A DNA stretch of 64,000 nucleotides from Ilex aquifolium (lineage: Eukaryota > Streptophyta > Magnoliopsida > Aquifoliales > Aquifoliaceae), in assembly GCA_951799425.1 (NCBI GenBank), contig OX637399.1, positions 31,308,701 to 31,372,700 of the forward strand. Direction: 5' to 3'. The notes below the pieces were generated by a model, which was not told the DNA's origin, searched no databases, and saw nothing but the letters and a program-made list of their open reading frames with translations. This document shows positions 60,118-64,000 of this stretch, piece by piece. Both the position numbers and the translations under genes were made by a program. Each line of letters begins with the position of its first letter. Position 1 is the stretch's first letter.

Positions 60118-63100
60118 TACACTAAAACATACATTGTATTAACACACACACTAACACACAAAAAATATGCACACATTTTTGCTTAAAGACACAAAAATAG
60201 ACACACCACAAACATTTATATATCAAAATACATAATCACAAACTTTGTTAACAAACACTAATACACCAAAAAAACACACATAACACATCAAAAAAATAGA
60301 CACCAAAACACACTATTACACAGACACAACACACGCACCCACACACACACACACTAATACACCACAAAATAAACACATTAATACGCCTAAAACACATACA
60401 CAGTAATTCCAAAAAATACATACACTCCATCACATGTGGTGTTAATACAAGCTAATCCACCAAAATGCACACAATAATCCACAAAAAATGCACACACTAA
60501 TTAACCAAAATGCACACTAGTATACAAACACAAATGCACACATTAACACACTAAAACACATACACACGCACACTAATCAGCATATACATGTACACACATA
60601 CACATACACACCTTGTTAACACAGAAATATACGGCAAACACAAACAAAGAAATATACCGTAAACATACACACTAATACAACAAACAAATAAACACAATAA
60701 AAATACACTATTATAGAAACACAAACTAACACATACACCAAGGAAATCACACTCCAAAACAAACGCTCTATTCACACACACACTAATACCACAAAAAACA
60801 CACTCATACACCGACACTAATACCACAAAATCAATACCACAAAATCAAGAAGAAAATAAGTGCTAACAAAATCATACCACAAAATCAATACTCATGAAAA
60901 TCTACAACTGCCTCAAGCACGCCTTATGGTAAATGTGCAACCGCTTGATTTGTTGCTTTACGAGCCATCCACCATCTTAAGGTACTGCACTCAATAAGTA
61001 ATAGCACACATTGAGTCATGGTAATAGCATATAATACTAAAGTAAAAATCGACAATCGTTACAAGCGCACCTAATGGTAAATCTATTTGGATTGCTTTAT
61101 GGTGTAAGATCTTCAAACTTCAACATTAGTGTCTTCATAGTTCGGTAACTACAAAAAATCTTAAGCAAAAGATTGAGATCGGAGACAGTAATTAAGAATT
61201 TTACAAGAAATAGAAGAAAAGAAAACGCTAACAGAATCATACCACAATATCAATACCATAAAATACTCAGAAAAATCTACACCAGTCACAAGCTCGTCTG
61301 AAGGTAAATCTGCAATAGCTTGGATTGTTGTTTTACGAGCCTTCCAAATTTCAATGGATTGGTCTTCCATCCACATCTCAATGCACTACACTTAATAAGC
61401 AATAGCACACATTGAGTTATAAAAATAGCATATAATATTGAAGCGAAAATCTACAACTATCACAAACTCACTTGATGGTAAATCTCTTAAATTTCAATAG
61501 TTTGGTATTTTCTCCATCGTTTTAAGGTACAACAACACTCAATAAGCAATATTACACATTGAGTCCTACCACAAAAATTAAAGAAATAAAATACTAAGTA
61601 TGACAACAGAGTAGTTTTAGTAGGTTAGTTTTTTCTATCACAACTAATAATACACAAAAAAATACACACACACACACACATATATATATAACGGTATTAC
61701 ACAAATACACATACTAATACACGTAAAAACACACAAATTAATGCACTAAAACACACAATGTATTAGCACGCACACTAACACACCAAAAACATGCACACAT
61801 TTTCGCTGAAAGACACAAAAATACACACACCACAAACACCACAAACACTTATATATCAAAATACATACCCACAAACTATGTTAACAAATACTACTACACC
61901 AAAAAAACACACAATACATCAAAAAAATAGACACCAAAACACACTATTACACAGACACAACACACGCACCCACACACACACACTACTATACCATCCCATA
62001 CACTATTAACACACACTAATACACCACAAATACGCATATAACACATACACATTAATTCACCAAAATACATACACTCCATCACATGTGGTGTTAACACATG
62101 CTAATCCACCAAAATGCACACACTAATCCACTAAAAATGCACACACTAACCAAAATATACACTTATACAAACACAAATGCACACACTCACACAACAAAAC
62201 GGACACACATATACATGCACACAAATACACACATATACACACACACTGTGTTAACACATAGAAATGTACCGCAAACACATACACAGAAATATACCGCAAA
62301 CACACAGGGAAATATACCGCAAACACACACCCTAATACAACAAACAAATAAACACAATAAAAATACACTATTATAGAAACACAAACTAACACATACACCA
62401 AAGAAATCACACTCCAAAGCAAATGCTCTATTCACACACACATTAATACCAAAAATAATTAAACTCATACCGACACTAATACCACAAAAAACACACTCAT
62501 ACACTGATACACCAAAGAAATATAGACACGCTAATGCACAAAATACACACAAACTAATCATCGTTCAAAATTAAAAGAGTTTATCAAATTTTACGGGATC
62601 GATAATTAATCAAAGTAACACTCACGTATTGTACATTTAAGTTCATTCAGGCGTGTCGGAGATGCGCTGAGCACTTACGCTTTGTTGAGTGTGTATTAAC
62701 ATTGGATGTGTTTTTGTGTATTAGCATTTACATTTTTTGATGTATTAGTGTGTGTGTGTGTTAACAATGTGTGGAAGCATTGCATGTGTGATTTAGTGTC
62801 TTAGTGTGTATGTATGTTTTGGTGTATTTGTATGTTTGGTTTTGTGGTGTATTAGTGTGTGTCCGTGTCCGTGTGAGGGTATTAGTGTGTGTCCCTTTTT
62901 TCATAACTAGTAAATTTAAAGATTCATCTAGAATACAACAACTAAATCAATTTTTTTACTAGGAGTGAAATCTTTCAAATACCACCACAAGTATTAAGAA
63001 AACAAATCATTAAAACTTAAAAATGAAAACTAGAACATCTACGCAGTGATATGCAAAAGTAATAGTCATGTAGACATGCAAAAAACAAACATTTATGCTC

Positions 63101-64000
63101 TTCAAAAGTTGGTGTAGAGTTGTGTCACTTGAACCTGGATAACCATTGACAAAAATCGCCATTGTTCATTCGTATCGAGAGCAACATAGTCTCTTTATAG
63201 TTCGATAACTGCAAGAAATCTTAAGCAAAAGATTGAGATCAAAGAATATAATAAGAATTTTCCATGAAGAGAAGAAAAGAAAATGCTAACAAAATCATAC
63301 CATAAAAATCAACACTTAGAAAAATTTACACCTGTCTCAAGCTCGCCTTATGGTAAATCTGCAACCGCTTGGCTTGTTGCTTTACGAGTCATCCACCATC
63401 TTAAGGTACTGCACTCAATAAGAAATAGCACACATTGAATCATAGCAATAGCATACAATACTCAAGTAAAAATCTACAATCGTTACAAGCTCACCTAATG
63501 GTAAATCTGTTTGGAATGCTTCATGGTGTAAGATCTTCAAGCTTCAACATTAGTGTCTTCATAGTTTGATAACTACAAAAAATCTTAAGCAAAAGATTGA
63601 GATCCGAGAGAATAATTAAGAATTTTACAAGAAATAGAAGAAAAAAAACGCTAACAAAATCATAACACAATATCAATACCATACTATATTCAAAGAAAAA
63701 TCTACACCTGTCACAAGCCCGCCTGAAGGTAAATCAGCAACAGCTTGGATTGTTGTTGTTTTACGAGCCTATAGAATTTCAATGAATTGGTCTTCCATCC
63801 ACCATCTCAAGGTACTACACTCAATAAACAATAGAACACATTGAGTCATAGAAATAGTATATAAAATTCAAGCAAAAATCTACAATCATTATAAGCTCAC
63901 CTAACGGTAAATCTGTAACTGCTTGGATTGCTATTTTATAAGCCTCCCAAATTTCAATAGGTTGGTCTTTCCTTCGTCGTTTTAAGGTGCTACAACACTC

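Larger units (their letters stand above)
49741..64000. repeat. Tandem array of large complex units (about 2.2-2.4 kb)
   Basis: The landmark phrase tcatggtgtaggatcttcaa or close variants recurs at about 50047, 52200, 54493, 57141, 61096 and 63518. Spacing is 2153, 2293, 2648, 3955 (1637 without the Helitron) and 2422 bases. A full unit has a core of about 0.8-1 kb with four short modules (see next entry), a CA-rich tract of 0.7-0.9 kb (50560-51345; 52920-53800; 55025-55755; 57720-57799 plus 60118-60830; 61640-62555) and a GT-rich arm of about 200 bases (51470-51670; 53895-54105; 55880-56095; 62685-62900). A spacer with catgtagacatg and agagttgtgtcact completes it. Units differ by deletions and small duplications. 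The array continues past the window end. Frames in the CA tracts are repeat translations. Confidence 0.85.

Noticed and set aside
55459-62561. Cys- and Val-rich minus-strand frames in the CA tracts (about 90-125 codons)
   Set aside because: They are translations of TG-rich repeats and change between units with indels.

Overview
The window is AT-rich nuclear DNA from a flowering plant, probably a eudicot. Evidence: an L-type lectin receptor kinase, a CC-type NLR with spliced LRRs, a DYW-type PPR fragment, a plastid-type Nudix gene with GT-AG introns, and Helitron, MULE-like, Harbinger-like and Ty3/gypsy elements. I cannot name the species. Most of the window is repeats; only three host genes look intact.

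Layout. 1-6585 is the 3' part of a Ty3/gypsy (Tat/Athila-like) retroelement: the end of pol, about 4.6 kb of extra sequence, a polypurine tract and one LTR of about 1.8 kb. The extra sequence holds a cassette of about 1.2-1.5 kb present twice. Each copy has a TATA-like box, a pyrimidine-rich leader, a mini-ORF for a small membrane peptide with a shared DDP motif, and an ORF of 141-143 codons. The longer ORF resembles the cysteine-rich nucleic-acid-binding protein (p10/NABP) of vitiviruses and other Betaflexiviridae. This is the most interesting thing here. 7585-15375 is a direct duplication of non-coding DNA flanking a very young 639-bp tandem duplication.

16572-18560 (+) is an intronless lectin receptor kinase. 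18875-20431 is a MULE-like element with a Helitron inside it. 22245-26343 (-) is a six-exon NUDT23-like Nudix hydrolase. 28151-28738 is a MULE-like element with a perfect 10-bp target duplication. 34181-39303 (+) is a CNL-type immune receptor with four W-box cores in its upstream region. The kinase and the NLR are both candidate immune receptors, but nothing shows that they work together.

40265-43980 holds two Helitrons in opposite orientation. Then come a broken PPR-DYW fragment (44342-44692), a Harbinger-like element (45142-46086), a broken repeat-protein ORF (46782-47333, -) and a large inverted repeat split by a Helitron (48790-49740). From about 49741 to the window end is a tandem array of large units (about 2.2-2.4 kb). 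Each unit has short protein-like modules readable on the minus strand, a CA-rich tract and usually a GT-rich inverted arm. One unit is interrupted by a 2318-bp Helitron whose empty site can be read from the sister units.

All calls are by eye and from memory of the families; no search was run.
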